A stretch of DNA of 36,251 bases from Hyphomicrobiales bacterium (GCA_021775855.1 JAJFGZ010000073.1:1-36251); one strand, 5' to 3'. Positions 26,521 through 35,002 are shown, numbered from the stretch's first letter. Notes: a model not told the origin generated them from the letters alone. Numbers and translations: made by a program.

Positions 26521-26693
26521 AGATTTCCAAACATCTGACCATGTCCGACCAGGGCCAATTTTGGTCTTCCCGATCACGCCCGCAAAGCGTTCGCTTTACG
26601 GCTCCTTCTCATCGTGTATGACTGAAAATCGGACGCTTTGTCTAGAACCGCTCCGGTTCCCCGATCTGTTCATAAATCAAGATAGACGAGAGA
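26521..26693 (+). other. Intergenic region with hairpin and right copy of the direct repeat
   Basis: AAAGCG-TT-CGCTTT (26584-26597) with flanking CCG/CGG forms a stem downstream of the DUF2161 gene. The following bases are only modestly T-rich, so it is at best a weak terminator. GAACCG-CTC-CGGTTC (26645-26659) is a second small hairpin. The second copy of GATCTGTTCATAA is at 26663-26675, just before the TauE start. Confidence 0.4.
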
Positions 26694-27452
26694 ATGATCA
26701 CCGACCCCTGGTTTTATGCCCTGGCGATACCGGCGGTACTCATGGTGGGGATGTCGAAATCCGGGTTTGGCGGCGGCATTGCCCTGATCGGTGTACCGCT
26801 GCTGACGCTTGCTGTTTCGCCGATCAAAGCGGTCGCGATCCTCCTGCCCGTCCTGATCGCGATGGATATGATCGGGCTGGTCGCTTACCGGCGGCGTGTC
26901 AATTGGCCGGCCATTTCCGTGCTGCTGCCCGCCGCGATTGTTGGCATCGGGATCGGTTGGCTGACCGCGTCATTTGTCACCGACGGCATGGTGCGATTGA
27001 TCGTCGGACTGATCGCGCTCACCTTCACGCTCGATCACTGGTTTGGCCGGCGCGCGGACAAGGTCGCGCGAACACCAAGCCGGATGGCCGGATCGGTCTG
27101 GGGCACGGTTGCCGGATTTACAAGCTTTGTCTCCCATGCCGGCGGCGCGCCAATTCAGATGTACCTGCTTCCCCTCAGGTTCGACCCCGTCTTGTATGCC
27201 GGCACCTCGATTGTCTTTTTTGCCGTCGTCAACGCTCTCAAAGTCATCCCTTATTTCGCCCTCGGCCTGTTCAGCGCCGAGAACCTGGCCACCTCGGCGG
27301 CCCTGATCCCCTTCGCGGCGACCGCCATGCTGGCGGGCATCTGGCTGGTCCGCAATGTCCCGGCCGGGCTGTTTTACCGGATCGCCTATATCCTGGTTTT
27401 CGTGATTTCCCTCAAACTGATCTGGGACGGCGTGGTGTCGATCATCGGTTAA
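26694..27452 (+). CDS. Sulfite exporter TauE/SafE family permease
   Basis: This 252-aa integral membrane protein has about eight hydrophobic helices and the two family half-repeats, the first starting GMSKSGFGGGIALIGVPLL and the second near GFTSFVSHAGGAPIQMYLLP. Members move sulfite, sulfoacetate or other organic anions. The substrate here is not known. The acyl-CoA ligase start lies 73 bases downstream on the same strand, so the two may share a transcript. Confidence 0.9.
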   Translation: MITDPWFYALAIPAVLMVGMSKSGFGGGIALIGVPLLTLAVSPIKAVAILLPVLIAMDMIGLVAYRRRVNWPAISVLLPAAIVGIGIGWLTASFVTDGMVRLIVGLIALTFTLDHWFGRRADKVARTPSRMAGSVWGTVAGFTSFVSHAGGAPIQMYLLPLRFDPVLYAGTSIVFFAVVNALKVIPYFALGLFSAENLATSAALIPFAATAMLAGIWLVRNVPAGLFYRIAYILVFVISLKLIWDGVVSIIG

Positions 27453-27525
27453 CGCCACCTATTTGGATTGCGAAAAATATCCGCTTTGGATAGCGTGCCC
27501 CGAGCCGAAGCCGGAGGACGGAATA

Positions 27526-29151
27526 TTGACGAGCATTTACGAACAGCATCTCGATAAAAACCCCGCAAACTACCAACAGCTGACCCCGATTACATTTCTT
27601 GAGCGCGCAGCAGCAGTGTTCCCAGACCGAACCGCGATTATCCACGGCAAGCGGCGGATCAGCTATAAAGACTATTACGCCCGCTCCCGGCAACTGGCAT
27701 CGGCGCTCGCCAAACACGGCATCGGCAAGGGCGATACGGTCTCCGTCATGCTGGCCAACACACCCGCAATGCTGGAAGCACATTTCGGCGTTCCCATGAC
27801 CGGCGCGGTGCTCCACTCCCTCAACACCCGGCTCGACGCCAATGTGCTGGCATTCCAGCTCGACCATGCCGAATGCAAGGTCTTCATAACCGACCGCGAA
27901 TACGCTGATACGGTCAGGCAAGCGCTAAAGATCGCAAAGGTCAAACCCCTGGTGATCGATTTTGACGATCTGGAATTCCCCCAGACCGGCCCGCTATTGG
28001 GTGAGATCGAATACGAAGCATTTATCGCGGATGGCGACCCGAATTTTGCCTGGTCACCCCCCGACGACGAATGGGACGCGATTTCTCTCAACTACACGTC
28101 CGGCACCACCGGCAACCCGAAGGGCGTTGTGTACCACCACCGGGGCGCGACACTGATGGGTTACGCCAATGTTATTTCGGGCGAGATGGGCAAGCACGCG
28201 GTCTACCTCTGGACGCTCCCCATGTTCCACGCCAATGGCTGGTGTTTCCCCTGGTCGGTCCCGGTCCAGGCCGGTACCCATGTGTGCCTGCGCTGGGTTC
28301 GGGCGAACGCTATTTACGACGCCATTGTCGAAAACGAAGTGACCCATCTGTGCGGCGCCCCGATCGTGATGGCGACCTTGTTGAACGCTCCCGACAACGA
28401 AAAACGCGTGATCGATCATCAGGTAAATTTTATCACCGCAGCTGCGCCGCCGCCCGAAGCGGTGCTCGCGGGCATGGCCGACGCCGGCTTCAACGTGACC
28501 CATGTTTACGGCCTGACGGAGACCTACGGCCCTGCCGTTGTGAACGAATGGAAAGGCGAATGGGATGCGCTCGACGCCAGCCCGCGGGTCGCCAAGAAGG
28601 CCCGCCAGGGAGTCCGGTATCTGGCTCTGGAAGGCGTTTCGGTCCGCGACCCCGAGACCATGGAACCCGTGGCGGATGACGCCGAAACCCTCGGCGAGAT
28701 CATGTTCCAGGGCAACATCGTCATGAAGGGGTACCTGAAAAACCCGGAGGCCAGCGACGACGCGTTTGAAGGCGGATGGTTCCATTCCGGCGATCTGGCG
28801 GTCATGCATCCGGACGGGTATATCCAGATCCGCGATCGCTCGAAGGATATTATAATTTCTGGCGGCGAAAATATCTCCTCGATCGAGGTGGAAGACGTTC
28901 TCTACAAGCACAACGCAGTCCAGGCCGTCGCCGTGGTGGCCAAGCCCGACGACAAATGGGGCGAGACCCCGTGCGCCTTCATCGAGCTAAAACCAGGCGC
29001 AACCGCAACCGAGGACGAGATGATCGCATGGTGCCGCGAAACCCTCGCGCACTTTAAGTGCCCCCGGCACGTGGTCTTTGTCGAGTTGCCAAAAACCTCA
29101 ACCGGCAAAATCCAGAAATTCAAATTACGGGATGTCGCCAGGGCGAGTTGA
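27526..29151 (+). CDS. AMP-forming acyl-CoA synthetase (DmdB-like)
   Basis: This ligase of about 541 aa opens TSIYEQHLDKNPANYQQLTP. It has the phosphate-binding loop YTSGTTGNPKGVVYHHRGA, the motif TLPMFHANGWCFPW, VYGLTETYGP, GWFHSGDLAV, and the C-terminal catalytic Lys in TSTGKIQKFKLR. The sequence pattern is that of medium-chain/aryl ligases that include the 3-methylmercaptopropionyl-CoA ligase DmdB; the true substrate cannot be assigned. The TTG at 27526 is preferred to an upstream TTG at 27463 because GGAGG lies 9 bases before it and the conserved N-terminus begins there. It ends 5 bases before the convergent DapA-family gene. Confidence 0.87.
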   Translation: MTSIYEQHLDKNPANYQQLTPITFLERAAAVFPDRTAIIHGKRRISYKDYYARSRQLASALAKHGIGKGDTVSVMLANTPAMLEAHFGVPMTGAVLHSLNTRLDANVLAFQLDHAECKVFITDREYADTVRQALKIAKVKPLVIDFDDLEFPQTGPLLGEIEYEAFIADGDPNFAWSPPDDEWDAISLNYTSGTTGNPKGVVYHHRGATLMGYANVISGEMGKHAVYLWTLPMFHANGWCFPWSVPVQAGTHVCLRWVRANAIYDAIVENEVTHLCGAPIVMATLLNAPDNEKRVIDHQVNFITAAAPPPEAVLAGMADAGFNVTHVYGLTETYGPAVVNEWKGEWDALDASPRVAKKARQGVRYLALEGVSVRDPETMEPVADDAETLGEIMFQGNIVMKGYLKNPEASDDAFEGGWFHSGDLAVMHPDGYIQIRDRSKDIIISGGENISSIEVEDVLYKHNAVQAVAVVAKPDDKWGETPCAFIELKPGATATEDEMIAWCRETLAHFKCPRHVVFVELPKTSTGKIQKFKLRDVARAS

Positions 29152-29156
29152 CCCCG

Positions 29157-30059
29157 TCACGCAACGTGTGATTTCAACTGGTCCATCGCGGTGTTGATCC
29201 GTTCTGCCAGCGACGCCGTGACGCCCATCATGGGCAGCCGTAATTCCGGGCTCTCGATCAACCCCTCCCGCCACAGCCAATGCTTGAGACCGGCGGGGCT
29301 TGGCTCGGAAAACAGCAATTGTGTCAAATCGACAATGTCGCGCCATTGGGCGAGCGCGCCCATCTGGTCGCCCGCGCGAACAGAATCGTATACCGCTTTA
29401 AACCTCGCCGTCTCCACATGAGCTGACGCCAGGATAGCGCCCTCCGCCCCGTGAACAAGGGCGTTGTAATATTGCGCGTCCTCCCCGGTAAGCAGGGAAA
29501 AATCCGAAGGCTTGTGGCGCAGGATACCGAATGTTTGCGCCGCATCCGTGCAGCAATCCTTGAGGCCAATGATATTGGGTATTTCTGCCAACGACAGAAG
29601 CGTCTCGTTGAGAAGGTTGACCCCGGTCCGGTAGGGAATGTTGTACAACATCACCGGCAAATCGGTCACGTCGGCAAGCGCCGCGAAATGGGCATATAGC
29701 CCGGCTTGCGAGGGCCTCGAATAGGACGGGCACGAGATCAGATAGCCATCGATCGGCCAGTTCGCGGTTTCTTCGATATTCGCCTTTAGCCCAGCTGTGT
29801 CGCTCCCCGAAAGGCCGAGAAAGAGCGGGATCCGGGTCTCTATGGCTTTGGCCGCAATTGCGACCAACTCCTCTGTTTCTTCTATGCTGAGGGTCAGGCA
29901 TTCCCCTGTCGTCGCGGCCACAACTAATCCGTCAATTGTCTCGTCTAGATAGTGAATGACGAGCCGCTCGAACGAGCTTGTATCCAGCCTACCGTCGAGA
30001 AAAGGTGTAATAACGGGAAGCCAAAGGCCTCCTGGTTGAGATTGTAGATCGGTCTGCAT
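29157..30059 (-). CDS. DapA-family class I aldolase (dihydrodipicolinate synthase-like)
   Basis: This 300-aa TIM-barrel protein carries the full DHDPS active-site set: AATTGECLTLS (Thr-Thr), the Tyr of LYNIPYRTG with the substrate-binding Arg, and the Schiff-base Lys in IIGLKDCCTD. It could therefore be 4-hydroxy-tetrahydrodipicolinate synthase for lysine and diaminopimelate synthesis. The fold also serves several other pyruvate aldolases, so I leave the symbol blank. AAGGAG sits 7-8 bases before the ATG. A separate promoter and a terminator lie in the leader (30107-30285). Confidence 0.85.
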   Translation of the reverse strand: MQTDLQSQPGGLWLPVITPFLDGRLDTSSFERLVIHYLDETIDGLVVAATTGECLTLSIEETEELVAIAAKAIETRIPLFLGLSGSDTAGLKANIEETANWPIDGYLISCPSYSRPSQAGLYAHFAALADVTDLPVMLYNIPYRTGVNLLNETLLSLAEIPNIIGLKDCCTDAAQTFGILRHKPSDFSLLTGEDAQYYNALVHGAEGAILASAHVETARFKAVYDSVRAGDQMGALAQWRDIVDLTQLLFSEPSPAGLKHWLWREGLIESPELRLPMMGVTASLAERINTAMDQLKSHVA

Positions 30060-30106
30060 TTATCTGCTCCTTAGCTGGGCCGCCGCCGGAGCAATGCTGA
30101 ATACAC

Positions 30107-30136
30107 AAAAACCCCGTCCAATCCGGCCGGGGTTTT
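30107..30136. terminator. Intrinsic terminator ahead of the DapA-family gene
   Basis: AAAACCCCG (30108-30116) pairs with CGGGGTTTT (30128-30136) around an 11-base loop. On the minus strand the stem ends in GGGGTTTTTG, giving five Ts; on the plus strand four Ts follow the Gs. On the minus strand it lies between a promoter (30256-30285) and the DapA-family start at 30059, so it acts either as an attenuator or as the end of a short RNA. Confidence 0.7.
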
Positions 30137-30252
30137 GATATCTGGTTCGCTTTTATTGAGCGTTATGCCGCTAAATTAAATATTCGCCAGACCGTCCCCG
30201 AATGGAGGAGCGGTTTGTTTTTCGGTAAAATGTTGATCGAATACAGCATGGT
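30111..30252 (-). ncRNA. Possible short RNA or attenuated leader upstream of the DapA-family gene
   Basis: A minus-strand promoter (TTGACA, 18 bases, GATAAC) predicts a start near 30250, and the intrinsic terminator at 30136-30107 predicts an RNA of about 140 nt. It contains CTCCTCC (30210-30204), an anti-SD-like motif. It also contains a 28-codon open frame from ATG 30249-30247 to TAA, with no run of Lys or other regulatory codons. This is either a stand-alone small RNA or a leader in which termination controls the DapA-family gene. Confidence 0.45.
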
Positions 30253-30255
30253 GAA

Positions 30256-30285
30256 GTTATCGCCAATTCCGGCCGCTAATGTCAA
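30256..30285 (-). promoter_or_regulatory. Promoter of the DapA-family leader
   Basis: On the minus strand TTGACA (30285-30280) is a perfect -35 hexamer, followed after 18 bases by GATAAC (30261-30256). Transcription would start near 30250 and run toward the terminator at 30136-30107. Confidence 0.6.
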
Positions 30286-30456
30286 CCGCACAAGTGTTCA
30301 CAGCTTGGCCGCGACGGTGCAGCCGGGCATCAATGTCTGAAAAACTGGATTTCGGAAAAACCTTCCTCATCACCAATCCGGCCAACTGCCGAACGGTGCA
30401 GAAGTAATCTGGTTCGCGCCTGGAAGCGCTGTATTATGCCTGGCGGACGTGGAAGG

Positions 30457-30639
30457 TCAGGCGACCTTGGAAGTTTCCGCCTTCAGGACCGCTATCTGGT
30501 CTTTTAGCCCGAGTTTACGCTTCTTGAGTTCAGCGACTTGCATTTCATCCACACCTGGGTGGGCAAGCACCTTGTCGATTTCCATATCAAGTTTGCGGTG
30601 CTCCTCAACAAGCTCGGGCAAATTCATGTTTTCATTCAT
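30457..30639 (-). CDS. YdcH/DUF465 family protein
   Basis: This 60-aa helical-hairpin protein has the DUF465 pattern: EEHRKLDMEIDKV, a short turn, then ELKKRKLGLKDQIAVLK. The family is small, basic-acidic and of unknown function. A divergent paralogue starts 140 bases away at 30780. Its promoter must lie in that shared gap. Confidence 0.85.
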   Translation of the reverse strand: MNENMNLPELVEEHRKLDMEIDKVLAHPGVDEMQVAELKKRKLGLKDQIAVLKAETSKVA

Positions 30640-30779
30640 TCAACCGTCCCTTTCTGCCATTTGAAGATTCTATCAGTGTGCCACAAATTATCCCGCTCGT
30701 CGAATATTAGGCCCAATTCCTCCACACCGCGCATAGCCAACCATATTGGCATTGCGATTGACCGGTTGTTGGGGGCATA

Positions 30780-31043
30780 ATGAAAATTCGCATCCAGGCT
30801 AATACGAATGTGGCGGAAGGTTTGGACTGCATGACTGGAGAACAAGACAATCAAGAAGGGCTGACAGACAAGCTCGCTGCGCTTGTAAAAAAGCACCGCG
30901 AACTTGATGAAGAAATCGCCAAGCTCCATGATTTGGGCACTGGTGATTCCGTTGCCCTGAGCCGTTTGAAAAGAGAAAAACTTTATCTGAAAGACCAGAT
31001 CCGGTTGATCGAAGACAAGTTATTGCCAGATATCATCGCATAG
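30780..31043 (+). CDS. YdcH/DUF465 family protein, second copy
   Basis: This is an 87-aa protein whose residues 30-85 match DUF465 (KKHRELDEEIAKLHDL, then LKREKLYLKDQIRLIEDKL). It is a paralogue of the divergent gene at 30457-30639. The first 17 residues are not part of the domain; an ATG at 30831 would give a 70-aa protein starting MTGEQDNQEG and is an equally possible start. It converges with the GGDEF gene with 3 bases between the stops. Confidence 0.8.
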   Translation: MKIRIQANTNVAEGLDCMTGEQDNQEGLTDKLAALVKKHRELDEEIAKLHDLGTGDSVALSRLKREKLYLKDQIRLIEDKLLPDIIA

Positions 31044-31046
31044 AAA

Positions 31047-31670
31047 TCAAGGCTTTTTGGCCGCGTACATTTCCGTATCTGCCCGGCTAAGCACGCTTTC
31101 CGCGCTATCTTCGTTGCCAGCCTCCGATACCCCCGCTGTAGCCGATAGTGGCACCCGCCCCTCTGGCGTGACAAGAGTTGCGCCGGCAACTGCCGCAACC
31201 AGTGCCTTGGCTTTGACGATGGCTGTTTTCCGGTCGGTATTCCAAAGCACGAGGGCAAATTCGTCACCACCGATCCTCCCGACAATGTCGGATTCGCGCA
31301 AATTATCGAGTAACGTATTGGCCACCAGCTTCAACGCCACATCTCCAGTGGCGTGCCCGAACCGGTCGTTGATGTCCTTGAATTTATCCAGGTCTAGGAA
31401 AACGATGCACATATGCGCGTCGTAGCGCCGGGCGTAAGCCAGCGCCCGGTTCAATTCACGCAAAAATCCGCGCCGGTTAAGCAGCGGTACCAAGGGGTCC
31501 TCGGCGGCCACCGTCTCAAGTTCGGATACTTTGTCCTGTTTATCGCGCAGCTCGGCCTTCAGCCGCTCAAACTCATCGAGGAGCGAATTCACGGCCGTTT
31601 GCGCGTCGGGCGAATAGCCCTCGGTCGATACGCCGAGTATTTTACCCTTGTTGTTGTCGTCCCGCGCCAC
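31047..31670 (-). CDS. GGDEF-domain diguanylate cyclase
   Basis: This 207-aa protein has a short N-terminal coiled coil (about residues 25-57) and one GGDEF domain. The active-site motif GGDEF is intact at 134-138, with metal-binding Asp93 in [12 protein letters not shown]. The inhibitory I-site RxxD is present as R125-E-S-D128, five residues before GGDEF. It should make cyclic di-GMP and be subject to product inhibition. The usual L-T-G-L-x-N-R-R start of the domain is changed to [10 protein letters not shown]. There is no membrane or sensor domain, so it is likely cytosolic and activated by dimerisation through the coil. Confidence 0.88.
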   Translation of the reverse strand: MARDDNNKGKILGVSTEGYSPDAQTAVNSLLDEFERLKAELRDKQDKVSELETVAAEDPLVPLLNRRGFLRELNRALAYARRYDAHMCIVFLDLDKFKDINDRFGHATGDVALKLVANTLLDNLRESDIVGRIGGDEFALVLWNTDRKTAIVKAKALVAAVAGATLVTPEGRVPLSATAGVSEAGNEDSAESVLSRADTEMYAAKKP

Positions 31671-31838
31671 TGGCCCGGCCTTCCATGCGAATCTATAGCT
31701 GCAATTTTTACAGGGACCCGGTCACTGAAGCCACCCGCCGACCGAATCCTGCTTCACTGTTACAAGGTCAGAGGCACGAATGCTCGCCTTTTTCGTATTG
31801 CAACGCGCGTTCGCTGGGCGCCGCATTCCAAATGAGAC

Positions 31839-31866
31839 TTGCCTCACCCTCACAAGCTCATATAAT
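31839..31866 (+). promoter_or_regulatory. purE promoter (sigma70-type)
   Basis: TTGCCT (31839-31844) is followed after 16 bases by a perfect TATAAT (31861-31866). Transcription would start near 31873, giving a leader of about 35 bases before the GTG start of purE. No purine riboswitch is visible. Confidence 0.6.
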
Positions 31867-31906
31867 CCGCCGCCTCCAACTAGAAGTCCTTGCAAGGAAA
31901 TGCGCC

Positions 31907-32404
31907 GTGACGCCAACAGTTGCGATCATCATGGGAAGCCAGTCCGATTGGACCACCATGAAGCACACCGCCAAGACGCTGGACATGCTCGATATCGCGT
32001 ATGAAACCCGAATTGTATCGGCCCACCGCACCCCTGACCGCATGGCTGCATTTGCAAAAGGCGCGAAAAAGTCCGGCGTCAAGGTGATTATCGCAGGTGC
32101 CGGCGGGGCCGCACATTTACCGGGCATGGTGGCCGCCTATTCGCCCCTCCCGGTCTTTGGGGTCCCCGTCGAGAGCAAGGCGCTGTCGGGCCAGGATAGC
32201 CTATTGTCCATCGTCCAGATGCCCGCGGGCATTCCCGTCGGCACCTTGGCAATCGGCCGTGCCGGCGCCGTCAACGCTGCCCTACTGGCCGCTGCAGTTT
32301 TAGCGCTTGGCGATGACGGCTTGGCAAAACGTCTCGACAATTGGCGCGATGCGCAGTCAGCTTCAGTTGCGAAGACGCCAGACACCGGCAACGACAATGG
32401 CTGA
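31907..32404 (+). CDS. purE: N5-carboxyaminoimidazole ribonucleotide mutase
   Basis: PurE rearranges N5-CAIR to CAIR in de novo purine synthesis. The 165-aa protein has [16 protein letters not shown] at the N-terminus, SAHRTPDRM with the catalytic His, [13 protein letters not shown], and the stretch [22 protein letters not shown]. The start is GTG 31907, preceded by AAGGAA; in-frame upstream codons add an unconserved extension and precede the predicted transcript start. Its end overlaps purK by 8 bases. Confidence 0.95.
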   Translation: MTPTVAIIMGSQSDWTTMKHTAKTLDMLDIAYETRIVSAHRTPDRMAAFAKGAKKSGVKVIIAGAGGAAHLPGMVAAYSPLPVFGVPVESKALSGQDSLLSIVQMPAGIPVGTLAIGRAGAVNAALLAAAVLALGDDGLAKRLDNWRDAQSASVAKTPDTGNDNG

Positions 32405-33494
32405 CGATGCGGGAGCCTTGGCGCCGGGTTCTACCATCGGCATCCTTGGCGGCGGCCAGCTGGGACGGATGCTGGCGCTCGCCGCAGGTGAGCTTGGCTT
32501 CAAGACCCATATCTATTGCCCCGACCCCGACAGCCCGGCTTTCGAAGTGACCCGGCGCAACACGGTCGCGGAATATACCGACGAATCCGCCCTCGACCTA
32601 TTTGCCCGCGACAGCGACGTCGTCACCTACGAATTCGAGAATATCCCAAGCACTACGGCGGCGTTTCTACGATCACGCCGGCTGGTCTTTCCAGGCGTAA
32701 AAGCCCTCGATATCGCTCAGGACCGGCTCAAGGAACGCCAGCTCATGGAGCAACTCGGAATCGGCGTTGCATCCTACTATTCCGTAGCGTCCCTGGACGA
32801 CCTGACAAAGGGTCTGGACAGGATTGGCGTTCCTGCAATCCTGAAAACCCGGCGGTTCGGGTATGACGGCAAGGGTCAGGCGCGGATCAATCAGCTGGGA
32901 GAGATCGACGACGCCTGGAAAATGGTTGGCGAATCGGCGTCCATTCTCGAAGCGAAAATTCCATTCGAGATGGAAATTTCGGTAATCGCGGTCCGGTCCA
33001 GTTCAGGCGAATTCGCTGCTTACGACTCTCCGCAAAACATCCACAAGGACCAAATCCTGCGCCGCTCGATCGTCCCGGCACCTGTCCCCGACAGCGTCCG
33101 GAATGACGGGCTGGCAATCGCTAAAAAAATCGCCAACGCGCTGGACTATGTGGGCGTGCTGGCGATCGAGCTTTTTGTCATGGAGGATAAATCCGGAAAA
33201 CGCTCACTGCTTGTCAACGAAATCGCGCCGCGGGTCCACAATTCGGGCCACTGGACGATTGATGCCTGCAACGTCAGCCAGTTTGAGCAGCATATTCGGG
33301 CCATCGCCGGCTGGCCGCTGGGGCCGACGAATCGCCATTCAAATGCCGAGATGACCAACCTGATCGGGCCGGATGTCGCATCCTGGGATAGTCTCAACGC
33401 CGAGCCGAATGCCTGCCTGCACCTGTACGGCAAAACCCGCGTCAGGCCGGGCCGCAAGATGGGGCACGTGACGCGGCTGGCACCAATGGAGTGA
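32397..33494 (+). CDS. purK: N5-carboxyaminoimidazole ribonucleotide synthase
   Basis: PurK is an ATP-grasp ligase making N5-CAIR from AIR, ATP and bicarbonate; PurE uses its product. The 365-aa protein begins with the motif [21 protein letters not shown], has [19 protein letters not shown] in the ATP-grasp core, and [15 protein letters not shown]. It is translationally coupled to purE by overlap. The ATG 32397 start fits the family; an upstream in-frame start lies inside purE. Confidence 0.96.
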   Translation: MADDAGALAPGSTIGILGGGQLGRMLALAAGELGFKTHIYCPDPDSPAFEVTRRNTVAEYTDESALDLFARDSDVVTYEFENIPSTTAAFLRSRRLVFPGVKALDIAQDRLKERQLMEQLGIGVASYYSVASLDDLTKGLDRIGVPAILKTRRFGYDGKGQARINQLGEIDDAWKMVGESASILEAKIPFEMEISVIAVRSSSGEFAAYDSPQNIHKDQILRRSIVPAPVPDSVRNDGLAIAKKIANALDYVGVLAIELFVMEDKSGKRSLLVNEIAPRVHNSGHWTIDACNVSQFEQHIRAIAGWPLGPTNRHSNAEMTNLIGPDVASWDSLNAEPNACLHLYGKTRVRPGRKMGHVTRLAPME

Positions 33495-33514
33495 ACAACC
33501 CGGCAGCTCATTAT

Positions 33515-33672
33515 GGATGGTCCCGACCATCCCCCATATAGACAAGACCAGTCCTGTCTGGTAGAGACCTGCCATAATCTTGAATCGGAGATGCTCAGGC
33601 TGGCCGATCTGCTGATCGCCAGAACCGTTGCATCGTTCGAAAAACCCTTGAGGTTGGTCCTGCTGGCCAACC
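33515..33672 (+). promoter_or_regulatory. Hairpin-rich region between purK and rpsU
   Basis: GGATGGTC-CC-GACCATCC (33515-33532) is a perfect dyad just before a TATAGA (33537-33542) that could be a -10 element. Downstream are further stems: ACCAG/CTGGT (33547-33562), CTGG(C)CGATC-TGCT-GATCGCCAG (33600-33622), and GGTTGG/CCAACC (33652-33672). None has a T-tract. These may form the rpsU leader; short hairpins do occur by chance at this density. Confidence 0.35.
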
Positions 33673-33705
33673 GGACATTAAGACGAACAGAACAGGAAAC
33701 AACGC

Positions 33706-33930
33706 GTGCAGGTATCCGTCCGCGACAATAACGTCGATCAGGCCCTCAAAGTGCTCAAGAAGAAATTGCAGCGCGAGGGTGTCTTCCGCGAGATGAAGCT
33801 CCGGAATTATCACGAAAAACCATCCGAGAAGCGCGCCCGCGAAAAGGCCGAGGCTGTTCGCCGCGCGCGCAAACTTGCCCGCAAACGCGCCCAGCGCGAG
33901 GGTCTGTTGCCCATGAAAAAACGTACCTGA
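33706..33930 (+). CDS. rpsU: 30S ribosomal protein S21
   Basis: The 74-aa basic protein starts [25 protein letters not shown] and matches S21, including [25 protein letters not shown] and a Lys/Arg-rich tail. The start is GTG with AGGAA 7 bases upstream. It lies downstream of purEK with a 211-base gap. A strong intrinsic terminator follows. Confidence 0.96.
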   Translation: MQVSVRDNNVDQALKVLKKKLQREGVFREMKLRNYHEKPSEKRAREKAEAVRRARKLARKRAQREGLLPMKKRT

Positions 33931-33956
33931 CCGCAGTCGGGTTGACGACGAATTCA

Positions 33957-33984
33957 GGCAGTGGCGCCTCGCCGCTGCCTTTTT
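33957..33984 (+). terminator. Rho-independent terminator after rpsU
   Basis: GGCAGTGGCG (33957-33966) pairs with CGCCGCTGCC (33970-33979) through one G-U pair, with a CCT loop, followed by five Ts on the plus strand. It ends the purEK-rpsU region. Confidence 0.9.
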
Positions 33985-34078
33985 CGTTTGAGACAGCAAT
34001 CCGGGAGTTCGGCGCTATGAGGCTGAGCCACTTTATTTTCACCAATACCACGTCCGGCCCTCAGACAGTCTCCCCGCA

Positions 34079-34990
34079 ATGAATATCTCGCTCGCCTATA
34101 CGCTGGTCATGATCGGCGTGCTTGGCCACGCGACGAGTGAATTTTTTGCCGTCCTCACCGGCGTTTCGGGACCGGAAGCCTCTGTCTGGCGGTTTGTCCT
34201 TGGAGCCGTCGGGCTTTTGGCGATCACCCAGATCATGCCTGCCACGCGGGACATCTGGACACCGCTGCGCCAAGACTGGAAATTGATCCTGCCCCTCTCC
34301 ATTGGCGGGATCAGCCTCCCCTACCTTGCCTTCCACTGGTCGCTTGATTTTGCCTCGATTGTTCAAATCGGAACGCTAATGACCACAATCCCGATTTTTG
34401 TCGGCATCACCAATATGTTTGCCAACCGCGAGCCCCTCGGAGCGGTCAAGATCGTGAGCGGGGTATGCGCAATTACCGGCGTGGCATTGCTCGTGACGGA
34501 CGGGTATCTGCTGCAACTCGCGGGCGACGACCGCTCGCTTTTCGGGATCGGCCTGGCCTTTCTCAGCGCCTTCGGCGTTGGCGCCTATACGGTACTTGTA
34601 CGGCCTCTGATCTATCGCCACGGCGCTGTGCGGATCACAACCCTCACCATGTCCATCGGCGCCGCTGGCCTTTGGATATTGGTGGGCTCCTTGTGGGATA
34701 TTTGGGTCAACCCCGTGACGGTCCTCGACAAGCCTTTGGCCGCCGCCCTGCCACTTCTGATTGTCGGGTTCTGGAACACCACAATTACTCAGCTCTGCTG
34801 GCTCACCGGGCTGGCAGCGCTCCCGGATATTACCCGTGGGGCTTACCTGTTTTTTCTGAAACCGGTCATCACAGCCCTGCTCGCATGGCTTGTGCTCACC
34901 CAACCGATCACCGGGTTCCAGCTCATGGCAATCGCCGTGATCTGCTCGTCGGTTTTGTTTGAATTTCTATCAGGAAATGTCAAGCGGTGA
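34079..34990 (+). CDS. DMT (EamA) family transporter
   Basis: This 303-aa inner-membrane protein has about ten hydrophobic helices forming two EamA repeats, the first with EASVWRFVLGAVGLLAI and the second starting near LFGIGLAFLSAFGVGAYT. It belongs to the drug/metabolite transporter superfamily, whose members export amino acids, nucleosides or drugs. The substrate is unknown. It is convergent with pntB (12 bases). Confidence 0.9.
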   Translation: MNISLAYTLVMIGVLGHATSEFFAVLTGVSGPEASVWRFVLGAVGLLAITQIMPATRDIWTPLRQDWKLILPLSIGGISLPYLAFHWSLDFASIVQIGTLMTTIPIFVGITNMFANREPLGAVKIVSGVCAITGVALLVTDGYLLQLAGDDRSLFGIGLAFLSAFGVGAYTVLVRPLIYRHGAVRITTLTMSIGAAGLWILVGSLWDIWVNPVTVLDKPLAAALPLLIVGFWNTTITQLCWLTGLAALPDITRGAYLFFLKPVITALLAWLVLTQPITGFQLMAIAVICSSVLFEFLSGNVKR

Positions 34991-35002
34991 CGCCACCTGA
35001 TC

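Noticed and set aside
30215-30338. Small plus-strand gene of about 41 aa preceded by GGAGGAG
   Set aside because: It needs a TTG start, has no recognisable domain, and overlaps a better-supported minus-strand promoter-to-terminator unit. The GGAGGAG is the complement of the CTCCTCC motif there.
33513-33731. 72-aa open frame between purK and rpsU
   Set aside because: It overlaps the rpsU start in another frame, has no family resemblance, and covers hairpins that fit a leader better.
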